The notes under the pieces are model-generated. The model was not told the origin of the DNA and did not search any database. It saw only the letters and a list, made by a program, of their open reading frames with translations. Below, in pieces: positions 17,377-25,726 of a stretch of DNA of 64,000 bases (positions are counted from its first letter, which is position 1; every line of letters begins with the position of its first letter). The stretch is taken from contig CANLQL010000002.1 of assembly GCA_947493265.1 (NCBI GenBank), positions 496,001 to 560,000 on the forward strand. The letters run 5' to 3'. Both the position numbers and the translations under genes were made by a program. This DNA comes from an uncultured Litoreibacter sp. (GTDB lineage: Bacteria; Pseudomonadota; Alphaproteobacteria; Rhodobacterales; Rhodobacteraceae).

Positions 17377-18030
17377 GTGAAAAAGCTGCTACTCATCTCG
17401 TCTGTCTTGCTCGTCTCCGGCTGTGCGGACTACATCGATGGCCAAAGATCATCGAATATCTTCCGGTTCACCAACCAAGGTGCGGGCTTCAGCCCTTACA
17501 CCGTTGCCGAATGGCAAGCGCGCGCCGCGCGGGGGGAGCCGGGCTTGTCAGCCGGTAGTAATGCGCGTGTCACAGGGCAAGCCACCGTATCATCCAGCAA
17601 TTCTGATGTGACGCGCACCACGGCGCAGAGCTACCGCACCGGGTCGGGTACATCGGGCAAGCTGAATGACAGCACCAGCTTCTTTTCCGCGACCCCGGTT
17701 CCGGGGACAGCGTCTGGGCAGGCAACAAGTGCTGCCTACAAGGCCAACGCGCCACGCGCCGCGGAACAAGTTGGCAATCAGGGCCGGGTTGTGAATGTGG
17801 GGGGCGATATTGTTCTGGCCAGCCATTCGCAGGTTGGGGCCTATTCCTACGTGGTATTTCAGGCCCAGTCGGGCCGGTTTGGTGGCAGTAAGCTGGACCT
17901 GAAGAAAAGCGATGCCTACGCAAAAGCGATCCCGGTTCTCACAGATTGCGCCAGCGTGTCGGAGCCTTTCGTTCTAGGGCCGAACCGTCGCCGCGCATCA
18001 CATTTGGTCTATCCAGTGTCTTGCGGCTAG
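17377..18030 (+). CDS. Hypothetical lipoprotein
   Basis: Precursor of 217 residues beginning at a GTG (GTGAAAAAG). The signal peptide ends in a lipobox (LLVSGC, Cys16). The mature protein is Ser/Thr/Ala/Gly-rich in the middle, with a more ordered C-terminal part (GAYSYVVFQAQSGRFG, then two cysteines in TDCASV and PVSCG that could form a disulfide). Not recognised as a named family. Followed by a bidirectional terminator shared with the convergent BI-1 gene. Confidence 0.7.
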   Translation: MKKLLLISSVLLVSGCADYIDGQRSSNIFRFTNQGAGFSPYTVAEWQARAARGEPGLSAGSNARVTGQATVSSSNSDVTRTTAQSYRTGSGTSGKLNDSTSFFSATPVPGTASGQATSAAYKANAPRAAEQVGNQGRVVNVGGDIVLASHSQVGAYSYVVFQAQSGRFGGSKLDLKKSDAYAKAIPVLTDCASVSEPFVLGPNRRRASHLVYPVSCG

Positions 18031-18060
18031 GTTTTTTCAAGACCACATGACCCAAAGCAA

Positions 18061-18085
18061 AAGGGCCAGCGAAACGCTGGCCCTT
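18061..18085. terminator. Bidirectional intrinsic terminator
   Basis: Perfect 11-bp stem AAGGGCCAGCG / CGCTGGCCCTT with an AAA loop, between two convergent genes. T-rich tails follow on both strands (CTTTC on plus; TTTTGCTTT on minus). Confidence 0.9.
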
Positions 18086-18109
18086 CTTTCGTTCTAGCCG
18101 TGTGGCTGT

Positions 18110-18832
18110 TTACTCGCGGCCACCCATGAACTGAAGCAAGAACATAAACATGTTCAAGAAGTTCAGGTACAGGCTCAGCGCGCCCATGATGGCAGATTTT
18201 GCCAACCAATCAGTTGCGCCATGCGTCGCCATCTGCAGGTAATCGTTCTTGATCCGCTGCGTGTCATAGGCTGTTAGGCCCGCAAAGATCAGCACACCCA
18301 GGACAGACACTGCGAATTGGATCGCAGGGGAGCCCAGGAAAATGTTGATCACGGAGGCCACGATCAGACCGATCACACCCATAATCAGGAATGTGCCCCA
18401 GCCGGAGATGTCTTTCTTCGTGGTATAGCCGTAAAGGCTAAGACCCGCGAAGGCGATCGCTGTGACAAGGAATGTCTGCGCGATGGACATGCCGGTGTAG
18501 ACGGCAAAGATGTAGCTGATGGAAAGACCCATCAATGCGGAGAAGCCCCAGAACACCAGCTGAGCGGCACCTGCGGACATCCGGTTGATCATCGCGCCGA
18601 AGCCGAAAACGACGGCCAACGGTGCGAACATAACAACCCATTTCAGCGGTGTGCCGAAAATCGCTGCCAACATTGCATCGTTGTTGCCAACGACGAATGC
18701 CACGACACCGGTGATCACCATTGCGATGGACATCAGCCCGTAGGTTTTGCTCATATGGGCTTTGAGGCCCGCATCGATGGCTGCCGAGCGGGTACCCGCG
18801 CCGACGGACGTCATCGTTTCATATTGCGCCAT
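18110..18832 (-). CDS. Bax inhibitor-1 / YccA-family membrane protein
   Basis: Protein of 240 residues with seven hydrophobic segments, the BI-1/TMBIM fold. The conserved TAYDTQRIK near the C-terminal third carries the di-aspartyl pH-sensor region of the family (GLTAYDTQRIKNDY). Related proteins conduct or gate calcium (BsYetJ) or modulate FtsH (YccA). The start MAQYETMTSVG is chosen over a longer frame because the upstream codons are not conserved-looking. Monocistronic. Confidence 0.9.
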   Translation of the reverse strand: MAQYETMTSVGAGTRSAAIDAGLKAHMSKTYGLMSIAMVITGVVAFVVGNNDAMLAAIFGTPLKWVVMFAPLAVVFGFGAMINRMSAGAAQLVFWGFSALMGLSISYIFAVYTGMSIAQTFLVTAIAFAGLSLYGYTTKKDISGWGTFLIMGVIGLIVASVINIFLGSPAIQFAVSVLGVLIFAGLTAYDTQRIKNDYLQMATHGATDWLAKSAIMGALSLYLNFLNMFMFLLQFMGGRE

Positions 18833-18981
18833 GAAATAAACTCCCATTTTGGCATTTCGATAGAGGCTCAGAAAATCCAAACCCTTGTGCCATGAATGTG
18901 GGGCGATATGCGCTCAATTTCAAGGAATTCCAGACCGATTTCGTCGGAAACGGGCCTGGAATGCCTAAAATGCCGCAGTTA

Positions 18982-19188
18982 TTAGCGCAACCAGCTGTTT
19001 GGAGCGTCCCAAATCATCCGGCGTGCCTCTGATTTGGCCTGCTCGAGGGTCAATCCAAGATCGTCCAATTGGGCCGCATCCATCCGCGCCAAAGCGCGCC
19101 GTTGACGGTACAGCTCCATATATCCAAGCAGGCCGGTTGTACGGGTGCGAGGCTGGCTCATGTGGAGAGTCTGTGTAAAATATGCCAT
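18982..19188 (-). CDS. DUF1127 small protein
   Basis: Arg-rich protein of 68 residues. The C-terminal DUF1127 motif is clear: LYRQRRALARMDAAQLDDLGL followed by EQAKSEARRMIWDAP. DUF1127 proteins in Rhodobacter (for example CcaF1) bind RNA and affect stress responses. AGAGG lies 8 bases before the ATG at 19188; two longer in-frame starts (19221, 19266) look less likely. It diverges from the LysR gene, sharing a 122-bp intergenic region, so it is a plausible target of that regulator. Confidence 0.88.
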   Translation of the reverse strand: MAYFTQTLHMSQPRTRTTGLLGYMELYRQRRALARMDAAQLDDLGLTLEQAKSEARRMIWDAPNSWLR

Positions 19189-19310
19189 GTCGATACCTCT
19201 TTCTTCTGTGATGTAAGCCATCGGTTGAATCATTTTCCTTGATGTATATGCCGGAACGTGCTCCATATTGAAAATGAATGATTGACAACTGACACATCAC
19301 GGAAATTGAT

Positions 19311-20195
19311 ATGGCTAGAAATCTTGATTTGACGTCTCTGCGCTCCTTTGTTGCCGTGGCTGACAGTGGTGGGGTGACGAAAGCGGCAGGCTATTTGCAC
19401 CTGACCCAATCCGCGGTGTCGATGCAGCTCAAGCGTCTGGAAGAGTCGCTGGGCTTGTCGCTGCTGGACCGCTCCAACCGTTCCATCGGACTTACTGCTG
19501 AGGGAGAGCAGTTGTTGAGTTACGCGCGGCGGATGCTGGCGCTGAATGACGATATATATGCGCGCCTGACCTCACAGGAATATGAGGGGGAAATCACGCT
19601 GGGTGTCCCCCATGACATTATCTATCCCTATATCCCACCAATCTTGCGCCGCTTCGCAGCTGACTATCCCCGCGTTCAGATCAGGTTGGTTTCCGCGCCA
19701 ACCAAACAACTGCGGGAGATGTTTGATCGTGGCGAATGCGATGTCATCCTGACGACGGAGGAGCAGCCAGGTCCGGGCGGCGAAGTGTTGGTGACGCTTC
19801 CGCTTGTCTGGGTCGGCGCGACGGGTGGGTCTGCCTGGAAGTCACGCCCGCTTCCGGTCGCGTTTTGCACCAATTGTATTTTCCGACCAGATGTTCTGAG
19901 GCGTCTGGACGAAGCGGATTTCGATTGGCAGATGATCGTCAACTCCGATCTCGACAATGCGGTAGAGGCTGTGGTCAGCGCTGATCTTGCGGTGCACGCG
20001 TGCATCAAAGGGGTTTACCCGCGCCAGACCAGCCCGGTGCCCCATGATGGCAGTTTGCCCGATCCCGGCCAAACCGGCATCGTCCTGTATATGCAGCAAT
20101 CTGAAGAGCCCGCTTTGAAAGAGCTGCGCGATCTGATCCGCAATGCGTATCTGTCGGAATGGATGCCGAACGAACAGATGGCGCTTACAGCGTAA
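19311..20195 (+). CDS. LysR-family transcriptional regulator
   Basis: Regulator of 294 residues with an N-terminal winged HTH (LRSFVAVADSGGVTKAAGYL, then LTQSAVSMQLKRLEESLG) and a periplasmic-binding-like effector domain (EITLGVPHDIIYPYIPPIL, typical of the LrhA/PecT group). Divergent from the DUF1127 gene, a classical LysR arrangement. Its stop overlaps the stop of the convergent quinone reductase gene by 11 bases. Ligand unknown. Confidence 0.92.
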   Translation: MARNLDLTSLRSFVAVADSGGVTKAAGYLHLTQSAVSMQLKRLEESLGLSLLDRSNRSIGLTAEGEQLLSYARRMLALNDDIYARLTSQEYEGEITLGVPHDIIYPYIPPILRRFAADYPRVQIRLVSAPTKQLREMFDRGECDVILTTEEQPGPGGEVLVTLPLVWVGATGGSAWKSRPLPVAFCTNCIFRPDVLRRLDEADFDWQMIVNSDLDNAVEAVVSADLAVHACIKGVYPRQTSPVPHDGSLPDPGQTGIVLYMQQSEEPALKELRDLIRNAYLSEWMPNEQMALTA

Positions 20196-21144
20196 CCACG
20201 ACCTTGCCGGTTGATTTGCGCGACCTCAGAAGCTCCAGGGCGTCTGCGGTGTCGTCAAATGGCAATTGGTGGCTGATATGCGGCTTGATCCGGCCGTCTT
20301 TGTACATCGCAAAGAGGGCTGACAAGCTGTCTGTCAGCACCTCCGGTTTGAAATTGACGTAACCGCCCCAGTAAAACCCGATCACGGTGATATTCTTGAC
20401 GAGGATATGATTGGCGGCAATCTGCGGCACGTCACCTGATGCAAAGCCAATGGTCAGGACGCGCGCTTCCGGATTGCAGGCGCGCAAAGCGGCCTTGAAC
20501 AGGTCGCCGCCGACAGGGTCATAGACAACGTCCGCACCGCCTAAGGATTTCACGACCTCGCGCAGATCATCTGTATCCGTGTCGATCAGGTGGTGGGCAC
20601 CATGCGCTTTGGCCACAGCCAACTTATCTGCCCCGCGCGCCGCGGCGATAACTGTCGCCCCCATCTGCGCGCCGAGTTCCACCGCCGTCAGGCCGACGCC
20701 CCCAGCGGCCCCAAGAACCAGCAATGTCTCACCGGATTTAAGACCCGCTCGGTAGTCCAGCGCTACATGGCTTGTGGAATAGGCCACCTGGAACGCAGCC
20801 GCTGTCGGGAAGTCCATTTCGTCGGGCAGGGCCACACAGAGGTTTGCATCGAAGACACCGTATTCGGCCAGCCCGCCATTGCCGCCATACACCGCGACCC
20901 GCGCACCGATGTCCAGATTGGTCACGCCGTCACCCAGCGCTGCAATCTCGCCTGCGACTTCCATACCGGGGGAAAAGGGCAGCGGCGGCAACACTTGATA
21001 GGTGCCTTTGATCATCAGCAAATCCGCGAAGTTCAACGCGCAAGCATTGGTGCGGATCAACACCTGGCCCGCACCCGGCGTGGGAATGTCTGTTTCGGCA
21101 AACTCTGCCGGTTTTCCGAATTCGATGACTTGATATGCGCGCAT
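20185..21144 (-). CDS. NADPH:quinone oxidoreductase family protein
   Basis: MDR-superfamily enzyme without the structural-zinc cysteines, 319 residues. The N-terminal GroES-like part contains ALNFADLLMIKGTYQVLPPLP, characteristic of quinone reductase/zeta-crystallin types. The Rossmann motif is LGAAGGVGLTAVELG near 147. It should reduce quinones or enones with NADPH; the physiological substrate is unknown. Confidence 0.88.
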   Translation of the reverse strand: MRAYQVIEFGKPAEFAETDIPTPGAGQVLIRTNACALNFADLLMIKGTYQVLPPLPFSPGMEVAGEIAALGDGVTNLDIGARVAVYGGNGGLAEYGVFDANLCVALPDEMDFPTAAAFQVAYSTSHVALDYRAGLKSGETLLVLGAAGGVGLTAVELGAQMGATVIAAARGADKLAVAKAHGAHHLIDTDTDDLREVVKSLGGADVVYDPVGGDLFKAALRACNPEARVLTIGFASGDVPQIAANHILVKNITVIGFYWGGYVNFKPEVLTDSLSALFAMYKDGRIKPHISHQLPFDDTADALELLRSRKSTGKVVVTL

Positions 21145-21358
21145 GTCTTACGGGGCCTTTCGGGGTTCACTCGGGAGGGCAGACGGACCTGCCTGGTTGC
21201 GCGATATCTAACCGGCTCTGGCGTCGGAATAAAGGGCGGCATTTCTGCCGCGTGGGAAGTTTTTGGCGAATAAAATCCTTTGCGATTGTGAAAAATCATT
21301 GGAGAATGTCTGAACTCGCTGGGGAATTGCGAGAAAAATTGAAGGGTAAAGGGGTTGG

Positions 21359-21574
21359 GTGACACATCCGGTTGACCTCCATGTCGGCGCGCGCCTGCGC
21401 GACCGGCGTTCCGAGTTGGGCCTGACGCAAGCGTCGGTTGCTCAGGCTGTGGGCATTCGCTTTCAGCAAATCCAGAAATATGAAAGTGGTGCGAACCGGA
21501 TCAGCGCGTCGCGTTTGTGGGAATTGTCCCAAACGCTCGAGGTTGGCATCGACTATTTCTTCGAAGGTTTGTAA
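21359..21574 (+). CDS. XRE-family helix-turn-helix regulator
   Basis: Single-domain DNA-binding protein of 71 residues, start GTG. Cro/CI-type HTH: VGARLRDRRSELGLTQASVA, then FQQIQKYESGANRISASRL. No effector domain. Similar proteins are common in alphaproteobacteria, where they act as stand-alone regulators. Upstream 210 bases contain no other supported gene. Confidence 0.85.
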   Translation: MTHPVDLHVGARLRDRRSELGLTQASVAQAVGIRFQQIQKYESGANRISASRLWELSQTLEVGIDYFFEGL

Positions 21575-21701
21575 AACTTTGAAAGCTGCCAGTCCGGACT
21601 TGCAGCATGGTATCGACGCGCCTGCGCATTGATCATTAAGACCTCCCGTTTATGCGTCATTGCGACGACCGGGATTTGCAGAAAATAGTGGCGAGAGCAC
21701 G

Positions 21702-22499
21702 ATGGAACAGGAAGAAAAAGCGGCCCTACTGGCGCTGGCAGAAACGCTGGCAGACAGCGCGCGTGGCGAAACGCTACGCTATTTTCGCGGCGGGGAGCTT
21801 GCGACGGCCTCCAAAGGGGATGTCGGTTTTGATCCGGTAACCGTTGCGGACCGCGCTGCAGAAGCCGCAATGCGGGAGGTTTTGGCCCAGCACCGCCCGC
21901 AGGACGGGGTTTTGGGCGAAGAATTTCCAGCCAAGCCTAGCGAAAGCGGTTTGACATGGGTGCTTGATCCGATTGACGGCACCCGCGGCTATATTGCTGG
22001 CACGCCCACTTGGGGCACGCTGATTGCCCTGCATGACGGAAACGCGCCAATCCTGGGGGTTGTTGATCAACCCTATATTGGTGAGCGTTTCGTGGGTGGT
22101 TTGGGGCAAGCCAGTTTCAATGGGCCGCACAGCACTGCGCCGTTGACGACCACGCATACCAAGGAGTTGGGGGAGGCGATCGTGTTCACCACTTTCCCCG
22201 AAGTGGGCACGCCGCAGCAGGCGCGTGCATTTCACGCCGTCGCGGGATCCTGCAAGCTGACGCGTTACGGGATGGATTGTTATGCCTACGGGCTTTTGGC
22301 GCTGGGCCAGATTGATCTGGTGATCGAAGCCGGGCTTGCGGCCTATGACATTCAAGCCCCGATTGCCGTTGTCGAAGCTGCGGGAGGGATTTTGACCAAT
22401 TGGAACGGGGAGCCTGCAGATCAAGGTGGCACAGCGCTTGCCGCGGCCACGCCTGAATTGCATGCAGCTGCGCTGGAAATCCTGAGGGCCAATGCCTGA
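21702..22499 (+). CDS. hisN: Inositol-monophosphatase-family phosphatase, HisN-type
   Basis: Enzyme of 265 residues of the Mg-dependent, Li-sensitive phosphatase family. Metal-binding motifs: EE in GVLGEEFPAK and DPIDGTRGYIAGTPTWGTL. The best match by length and motif is the histidinol-phosphate phosphatase HisN used by actinobacteria and many alphaproteobacteria, but a general inositol-1-phosphatase role cannot be excluded. Its stop overlaps the next start by eight bases. Confidence 0.8.
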   Translation: MEQEEKAALLALAETLADSARGETLRYFRGGELATASKGDVGFDPVTVADRAAEAAMREVLAQHRPQDGVLGEEFPAKPSESGLTWVLDPIDGTRGYIAGTPTWGTLIALHDGNAPILGVVDQPYIGERFVGGLGQASFNGPHSTAPLTTTHTKELGEAIVFTTFPEVGTPQQARAFHAVAGSCKLTRYGMDCYAYGLLALGQIDLVIEAGLAAYDIQAPIAVVEAAGGILTNWNGEPADQGGTALAAATPELHAAALEILRANA

Positions 22500-23829
22500 A
22501 ATTCTTCTGAAAAACGCCCATTCCGTCCTGACGATGGATGACGCCGATACGGAGCTTTCCGGTGTTGACCTGCGGCTCAGCGATGGGGTGATTGCCGAGA
22601 TCGGCATTGATCTATCAGCCACTGGTGACACGATTGATGTGTCGGGCTGCGTGATAACGCCGGGACTGGTCAACACCCATCATCACCTGTTTCAAACACT
22701 GACCCGCGCAGTGCCGGGTGGACAGGACGCGTTGCTGTTCGGGTGGCTGCAAAGCCTCTACCCGATTTGGGCCAAGTTCGGCCCGGAAGAAATGTTCACA
22801 TCGGCCCAGATCGGATTGGCAGAGCTGGCCTTGTCGGGCTGCACGATGACGTCTGATCATCTTTATCTTTTTCCCAACGGCGCGCGACTTGATGACACGA
22901 TCGCTGCCGCCAGTGAGGTTGGACTGCGATTCCATCCAACCCGTGGCGCGATGAGTATCGGAGAAAGCGCAGGTGGCTTGCCGCCAGACAGTCTTGTTGA
23001 GGCGGAAGCGGCTATTCTTGAAGACTGCATCCGTGTCGTTGACGCGTTTCACGACCCCAATCCTGGTGCGATGGTCCGGGTTGGACTTGCACCCTGTTCA
23101 CCTTTCTCGGTCAGCCGGGATTTGATGCGTGACGCGGCACTTCTGGCGCGCGACAAAGGCGTGATGTTGCACACGCATCTGGCGGAAAATGACGAAGACA
23201 TCGCTTATTCGCTGGAAAACTTCGGATGCAGGCCCGGCCAATATGCAGAGGATCTTGGCTGGACGGGGGATGACGTTTGGCACGCCCATTGTGTGAAGCT
23301 TGATGGGCAGGAAATTGATCTTTTTGCCCGCAGCAAGACCGGGGTCGCCCATTGTCCGTGTTCCAATTGTAGGCTTGGCTCAGGCATAGCGCCGGTGCGC
23401 GCGATGCGCGATGCAGGCGTCAAAGTTGGTCTTGGGGTTGATGGGTCTGCGTCAAATGACAGCGGCAATCTGGCCGCAGAAGCGCGCATGGCGATGCTTT
23501 TGCAGCGCGTGGCCAATGGGGCAGATGCAATGTCGTCGCGCGAAGCGCTGCGGATTGCCACGCGAGGCGGGGCCGAGGTGCTTGGCCGTGCAGGCGAATG
23601 CGGTCAGATCGCCAAAGGCTTCCGCGCGGATATCGCAGTTTGGGATGCGGGCGCGGTGGAAAGTGCTGGCAGTTGGGATCGCTCTGCGCTGCTTCTTGCT
23701 GGTCCGACCAAGGTGCGGGACCTTTTTGTTGAAGGCCGCCATATTGTGCGCGACGGTCAGATGGCGACAATCGATCTGCCAAGTGCGATTTCGCGCCAGA
23801 ACAGTTTGGCGCAAAACCTCGCGGGGTGA
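22492..23829 (+). CDS. 8-oxoguanine deaminase (amidohydrolase)
   Basis: Amidohydrolase of 445 residues (cytosine-deaminase/TrzN-like group). Zinc ligands are visible: NTHHHLFQ (HxH), HTHLAEN, HAHCV, and the final metal Asp in LGVDGSASND. The signature HCPCSNCRLGSG is distinctive of 8-oxoguanine deaminases, which turn 8-oxoguanine into urate and so remove an oxidised base; atrazine-hydrolase-type relatives are the main alternative. A guanine deaminase gene lies 0.5 kb away, which supports a purine role. Confidence 0.82.
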   Translation: MPEILLKNAHSVLTMDDADTELSGVDLRLSDGVIAEIGIDLSATGDTIDVSGCVITPGLVNTHHHLFQTLTRAVPGGQDALLFGWLQSLYPIWAKFGPEEMFTSAQIGLAELALSGCTMTSDHLYLFPNGARLDDTIAAASEVGLRFHPTRGAMSIGESAGGLPPDSLVEAEAAILEDCIRVVDAFHDPNPGAMVRVGLAPCSPFSVSRDLMRDAALLARDKGVMLHTHLAENDEDIAYSLENFGCRPGQYAEDLGWTGDDVWHAHCVKLDGQEIDLFARSKTGVAHCPCSNCRLGSGIAPVRAMRDAGVKVGLGVDGSASNDSGNLAAEARMAMLLQRVANGADAMSSREALRIATRGGAEVLGRAGECGQIAKGFRADIAVWDAGAVESAGSWDRSALLLAGPTKVRDLFVEGRHIVRDGQMATIDLPSAISRQNSLAQNLAG

Positions 23830-23848
23830 TCCGTCGCGGGCAAACCAA

Positions 23849-24325
23849 TTGAAAGGGGTCACTATAATCCGATTTCTAGCAGTTTCCGCGGTTCTGGCAC
23901 TTGCGGCTTGCGGCCCCGATGCACCGCCCCCGCAATCGGCACCAGTGGCCAGCTCTTCTGGTTCCGCACCACAGGCCGCCACGAATGCCCGACGCTCAGC
24001 CAATGGTCGCGGTGCTGTTTTGCGCGTGACCAAGTTGGATCAGATGGCGCGATCTCATGCGCAGGATCTTGTGCGCAACAACAGGTTTTCTCATGCAGGC
24101 ACGGACGGGTCCGATTTGATCGATCGCGCGGATCGTGTCGGATATCGTTATTGCTTCATCGCGGAAAATATCGCCAAGGGCCAACCCGATCTTGAAAGTG
24201 TCATGACAGGTTGGATGAATTCACCCGGCCATCGCCGCAATATGCTTGATCCGCGCGCAACAGAGCTTGGGTTTGCACAAGCTGGCGATATCTGGGTGAT
24301 GGTTCTGGGCAGCTCAAACTGTTGA
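23849..24325 (+). CDS. CAP/SCP-domain lipoprotein
   Basis: About 155 residues with a lipoprotein signal (VSAVLALAAC). The domain is the bacterial CAP (YkwD-like) type: MARSHAQDLVRNNRFSHAG with the conserved His, AENIAKG, and GWMNSPGHRRNML with the second His. Start is doubtful: the given TTG at 23849 has no clear ribosome site, whereas GAAAGGGG at 23851-23858 is ideally spaced for an ATA codon at 23864 (giving ATA-ATC-CGA). It converges on guaD with a 12-base overlap of the ends. Confidence 0.78.
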   Translation: MKGVTIIRFLAVSAVLALAACGPDAPPPQSAPVASSSGSAPQAATNARRSANGRGAVLRVTKLDQMARSHAQDLVRNNRFSHAGTDGSDLIDRADRVGYRYCFIAENIAKGQPDLESVMTGWMNSPGHRRNMLDPRATELGFAQAGDIWVMVLGSSNC

Positions 24326-25618
24326 GCGGGCAACGGGTTGGCCGTTTACCCAAACTTGGGCGACAGCCCGGTCGTCCCCCATCATGATTGTTGGAAACAG
24401 CGCTTCCGACAGGTCATTGGCCCGCGCATGGCGTTGCGAAATAACCGGCGTCGAGGCCAGATCAAGAATGACCAGATCGGCCTCCATCCCCGGTACAAGA
24501 TTGCCGATCTTATCGCTGGCATGCAGCACCTGTGCGGATCCGCAAGTTGCCAACCACAACAATTGCAACGGATGCAGCGCCGTGCCGTTTAGCTGGCCAA
24601 CCTCATAGGCAGCGGCCATTGTGCGCAGCATCGAAAAGCTGGATCCGCCACCGGTATCCGTGGCCAGTCCGACCCGTTGGCCCGTCGATTTCAGACCGGC
24701 CATGTCAAACAGACCTGATCCGATGAACGTGTTTGAGGTCGGGCAATGGACCAGCCCGGCGCCGACCTCTGCCAGTTGGTCGCGTTCGCGGGGCTCCAGA
24801 TGGATCGCGTGACCGTATAGCCCGCGCGCGCCCAAAAGGCCGAACGTCTCATACGTGTCCAAGTAGTCTCGCGCTTTTGGAAACAGATCGCGCACCCAGG
24901 CTATTTCTTCGTGCTGTTCGCTCAGATGGGTTTGCATCAGACAATCTGGATGTTCCGCCCAAAGACTGCCCAGGGCTTCAAGTTGCTCCGGGCTTGAGGT
25001 CGGCGAAAACCGCGGCGTGATCACGTATTCCAACCGGTCTTGACCGTGCCACCGTTCCAGCAGGGTTTTGCTGTCCTCATAGGCAGATTGCGCGGTGTCG
25101 CGCAGATCATCGGGGGCGTTGCGGTCCATACAGGTTTTGCCGGTATAGCTGCGCAACCCACGGGCTTGGGCGGCGCTGAAAAATGCGTCAACGCTTTCAG
25201 GGTGGATCGTGGCAAAGCTGGCTTGTGTCGTCGTGCCGTGGCTCAGTGCCAGATCGAAATATCGTCCGGCAATTTCCGTGGCATAGTCCGGGTCGGAAAA
25301 CTGCGCCTCTTCCGGGAATGTGTAGGTGTTGAGCCAATCGATCAGCCGTTTGCCCCAACTGGCGATCATGGCTGTCTGCGGATAGTGCACATGCGCATCG
25401 ATGAACCCGGCCATAATCACCTGCGTGCCGTATTCATGCTTGGTTGCACCCTGCGGAATGGCAATTTGGTCACGGGGGCCAACGGCCTCTATCTTGCCCG
25501 CCCTAATGACAACAGCCCCGTTGGTGTGGTGCTGAACCGAGGTTTCGGGGGCCGTGGCGAACGGGTCGGCCGTGAAGGAAAGCGTTTGGCCAAAAAGGAT
25601 ATGCGTCGCGTCAATCAT
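24314..25618 (-). CDS. guaD: Guanine deaminase
   Basis: Amidohydrolase of 434 residues converting guanine to xanthine. Zinc motifs are intact: GFIDAHVHYPQT, QTHLSEQ, GHAIHLEPRE, and LATDTGGGSSFSMLRTM with the final metal Asp. GWGKRLIDWLNTYTFPEE-like text (SWGKRLIDWLNTYTFPEE) is characteristic of GuaD. Together with the neighbouring 8-oxoguanine deaminase it forms a purine-base deamination locus. Confidence 0.94.
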   Translation of the reverse strand: MIDATHILFGQTLSFTADPFATAPETSVQHHTNGAVVIRAGKIEAVGPRDQIAIPQGATKHEYGTQVIMAGFIDAHVHYPQTAMIASWGKRLIDWLNTYTFPEEAQFSDPDYATEIAGRYFDLALSHGTTTQASFATIHPESVDAFFSAAQARGLRSYTGKTCMDRNAPDDLRDTAQSAYEDSKTLLERWHGQDRLEYVITPRFSPTSSPEQLEALGSLWAEHPDCLMQTHLSEQHEEIAWVRDLFPKARDYLDTYETFGLLGARGLYGHAIHLEPRERDQLAEVGAGLVHCPTSNTFIGSGLFDMAGLKSTGQRVGLATDTGGGSSFSMLRTMAAAYEVGQLNGTALHPLQLLWLATCGSAQVLHASDKIGNLVPGMEADLVILDLASTPVISQRHARANDLSEALFPTIMMGDDRAVAQVWVNGQPVARSTV

Positions 25619-25726
25619 GTCTTCGCAATAAGTGCCTTGTCAGGGAAAGGAAATAGCCGCCAGACCCTATCGCAGCACGTCGGGCTTGGGTAGGGTGCGA
25701 TCAATGTGCCAAGGCAGGGTCCCCCG

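Noticed and set aside
18927-18962. Inverted repeat ATTCCAG...CTGGAAT downstream of the DUF1127 gene
   Set aside because: Stem is interrupted and no U-run follows on the minus strand; too weak to call a terminator.
19283-19310. TTGACA followed by ATTGAT before lysR
   Set aside because: The -10 would touch the start codon, giving a leaderless mRNA; a chance -35 is as likely.
21307-21362. Short frame MSELAGELREKLKGKGVG before the XRE gene
   Set aside because: Only 18 codons, no clear ribosome site; kept as noise.
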